A stretch of DNA of 24,036 nt from positions 1 to 24,036 of the forward strand of contig CAVDSU010000017.1 in the NCBI GenBank assembly GCA_963611685.1, read 5' to 3'. The stretch comes from UBA1724 sp963611685. Lineage in GTDB: Bacteria; Verrucomicrobiota; Lentisphaeria; Oligosphaerales; Oligosphaeraceae. This document shows, piece by piece, positions 23,313 through 24,036 of this stretch. Within the stretch, counting starts at the first letter, position 1. Each line of letters opens with the position of its first letter. Made by a program: the position numbers and the translations under genes. The notes under the pieces are model-generated. The model saw only the letters and a program-made list of their open reading frames with translations. It was not told where the DNA came from and searched no databases.

Positions 23313-23675
23313 ATGAAAACTGGTTACCTTTATAGTGGTTTTTATGGCAGCACGATCAACCTTAAGTTTGGAGAAAAGAAAGAGGACGCGCATTGTCTTA
23401 CTGCCAAGGACTGGCGTGAAGCCGCAATTCTGATCAAAGTAATAAAGACCATAAACCACGAGGCGTTTAAGCTGTGGAGATACGAAGTAGCCACGGGCAA
23501 AGGCAACGAAGGAAGTCAGGCCCTACATCATACCCTTGTACACGGAGTGCCTGCGTCTGAAATCAGGTCCGTCCAAGCCCCTGCGACCTTTGAGGACGTA
23601 AAGGACTGCTACGCCGCGGGGCATACAAGGGATTTCCATTTAAAAGCCGCGGAAAGGTATTTCCTAGAGGGCTAG
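23313..23675 (+). CDS. Hypothetical 120-aa protein of the rightward operon
   Basis: The ATG at 23313 has a strong AGGAG about 7 nt upstream within an A-rich stretch. The sequence (MKTGYLYSGFYGSTINLKFG, then DWREAAILIKVIKTINHEAF and LWRYEVATGKGNEGSQALHH) mixes strands and helices, with no transmembrane segment, no signal peptide and no recognised motif. The first third of the gene is clearly A/T-richer than the surrounding genes, a possible sign of separate origin. It is followed after 3 nt by the HTH gene, so it is probably co-transcribed and may act with it. Its function is unknown. Confidence 0.78.
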   Translation: MKTGYLYSGFYGSTINLKFGEKKEDAHCLTAKDWREAAILIKVIKTINHEAFKLWRYEVATGKGNEGSQALHHTLVHGVPASEIRSVQAPATFEDVKDCYAAGHTRDFHLKAAERYFLEG

Positions 23676-23678
23676 CAC

Positions 23679-23906
23679 ATGACCCCCATCCCCACCCCCT
23701 CCCTTCTTCCACATGAAGAGCTAAAGGCGCTGCGAAAGTCCTCGGGGCTTTCCCGCGCCGCCTGGCTCCGATGCCTCGGTATCAAAGACGCCACGCTGCA
23801 CGTCTACGAAAGTAGGTGCGGGCGTCCCGGTCCCGCGCTCCTCGCTCGTGCTCGCAAAGTAAGCGCTGAGGGCGCCGCCCTGGTCTCCCGCCTCTCTTGG
23901 GACTAG
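23679..23906 (+). CDS. Small HTH (XRE/Cro-like) DNA-binding protein
   Basis: This 75-aa protein starts at the ATG at 23679, with GAGGG 7 nt upstream and only 3 nt after the preceding stop. Residues of about 14-48 read as a lambda-repressor-like helix-turn-helix: ELKALRKSSGLSRAAWLRCL, then GIKDATLHVYESR. The LR...GLS...A...LG........E..R pattern is typical of XRE/Cro proteins. The rest (ALLARARKV) is a closing helix. It is the last gene of the rightward operon and is followed by two terminators. It is a good candidate for the regulator of the divergent control region. Confidence 0.8.
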   Translation: MTPIPTPSLLPHEELKALRKSSGLSRAAWLRCLGIKDATLHVYESRCGRPGPALLARARKVSAEGAALVSRLSWD

Positions 23907-23920
23907 CCAAAAACAAAACG

Positions 23921-23955
23921 CCCCCGCCGGGGTCTTCCCGGTGGGGGTTTCTTTT
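23921..23955 (+). terminator. Intrinsic terminator 1 of the rightward operon
   Basis: CCCCCGCCGGG (23921-23931) pairs with CCCGGTGGGGG (23937-23947) through an 11-bp stem containing one G-U pair, around a GTCTT loop. It is followed by TTTCTTTT. It lies 14 nt after the HTH gene stop and is a strong Rho-independent terminator. Confidence 0.9.
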
Positions 23956-23987
23956 GCTCGCTTGGGATCTCCCTGGCGGGCTTTTTT
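23956..23987 (+). terminator. Intrinsic terminator 2 (tandem)
   Basis: GCTCGCTTGGG (23956-23966) pairs imperfectly with CCCTGGCGGGC (23971-23981) around an ATCT loop, with two G-U pairs and one mismatch. It is followed by TTTTTT. It backs up terminator 1 and fully separates the operon from whatever follows to the right. Confidence 0.7.
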
Positions 23988-24009
23988 GTGCCTATGCCTC
24001 GGATGCCTC

Positions 24010-24034
24010 GGGTGGATCCGGCGGGATCTCACCC
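24010..24034. other. Imperfect inverted repeat at the right edge
   Basis: GGGTGGATCC (24010-24019) and GGATCTCACCC (24024-24034) are complementary except for one bulged base, around GGCG. Just before it ATGCCTCGG occurs twice in tandem (23994-24011). It could be a further hairpin or a regulator site for a gene outside the window. The window ends here, so no role can be assigned. Confidence 0.35.
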
Positions 24035-24036
24035 GC

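Noticed and set aside
23721..24032. Minus-strand 103-codon frame at the right end
   Set aside because: It is antisense to the HTH gene, runs through both terminators and has an Arg/Gly/Thr-rich shadow composition.
23994..24036. Start of a new rightward gene at ATG 23994
   Set aside because: There is no ribosome site, it follows a terminator directly, and the sequence is a 9-bp tandem repeat plus inverted repeat. It is too short to judge.

Overview
The window is part of the genome of a short-tailed (podovirus-type, T7-like architecture) bacteriophage with G+C-rich DNA; one 60-base row I counted is about 67% G+C. No bacterial housekeeping genes, tRNAs, rRNAs, IS elements or CRISPR arrays were seen. 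Family-level cues are a T7 gp8-like portal, gp11/gp12-like tail proteins, a Phage_capsid_2-like major capsid protein, a Bbp19-like small protein and a BspA/LRR-like adhesin at the left edge. Together they suggest a virus of a Gram-negative bacterium, plausibly gut-associated. The host assignment is inference.

Layout, read in the direction of transcription of the main block (minus strand, right to left): a PD-(D/E)XK nuclease (22630-22196), a small Ala-rich protein, terminase small and large subunits, and a GNAT-like protein. Next come a candidate phage-specific promoter (19507-19491), a small conserved protein, portal, Bbp19-like protein, another small protein, scaffold, a structured leader and the major capsid protein. 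These are followed by the gp11-like and gp12-like tail proteins, a second GNAT-like protein, and three internal-virion/ejection proteins (240, 517 and 2311 aa; the first ends in a Gly-Ser minisatellite tail). A second copy of the same 17-bp promoter-like motif (2541-2525) precedes the tail-fibre module: a fibre with a collagen-like stretch, a 133-aa accessory protein, and an adhesin-like gene truncated by the window edge. Genes are tightly packed; many junctions are ATGA/GTGA/TAGTG overlaps, indicating translational coupling.

At the right end, a 366-bp A/T-rich intergenic region (about 35% G+C in the 180 bases I counted) separates the leftward packaging/structural block from a short rightward operon. 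It carries a sigma70-type rightward promoter, an 11-bp direct repeat spaced exactly 22 bp, a 10-bp tandem repeat and a 12-bp palindrome. The rightward operon has two unrecognised small proteins and an HTH (XRE-like) protein, and ends at two tandem intrinsic terminators. This looks like the regulatory switch region of the phage.

Functionally, the terminase and portal package DNA into a scaffold-assembled head. gp11/gp12-like proteins build the short tail, and the three internal proteins are probably ejected with the DNA. The fibre and adhesin genes decide host binding. No RNA polymerase, integrase, replication or lysis gene is visible in this window.
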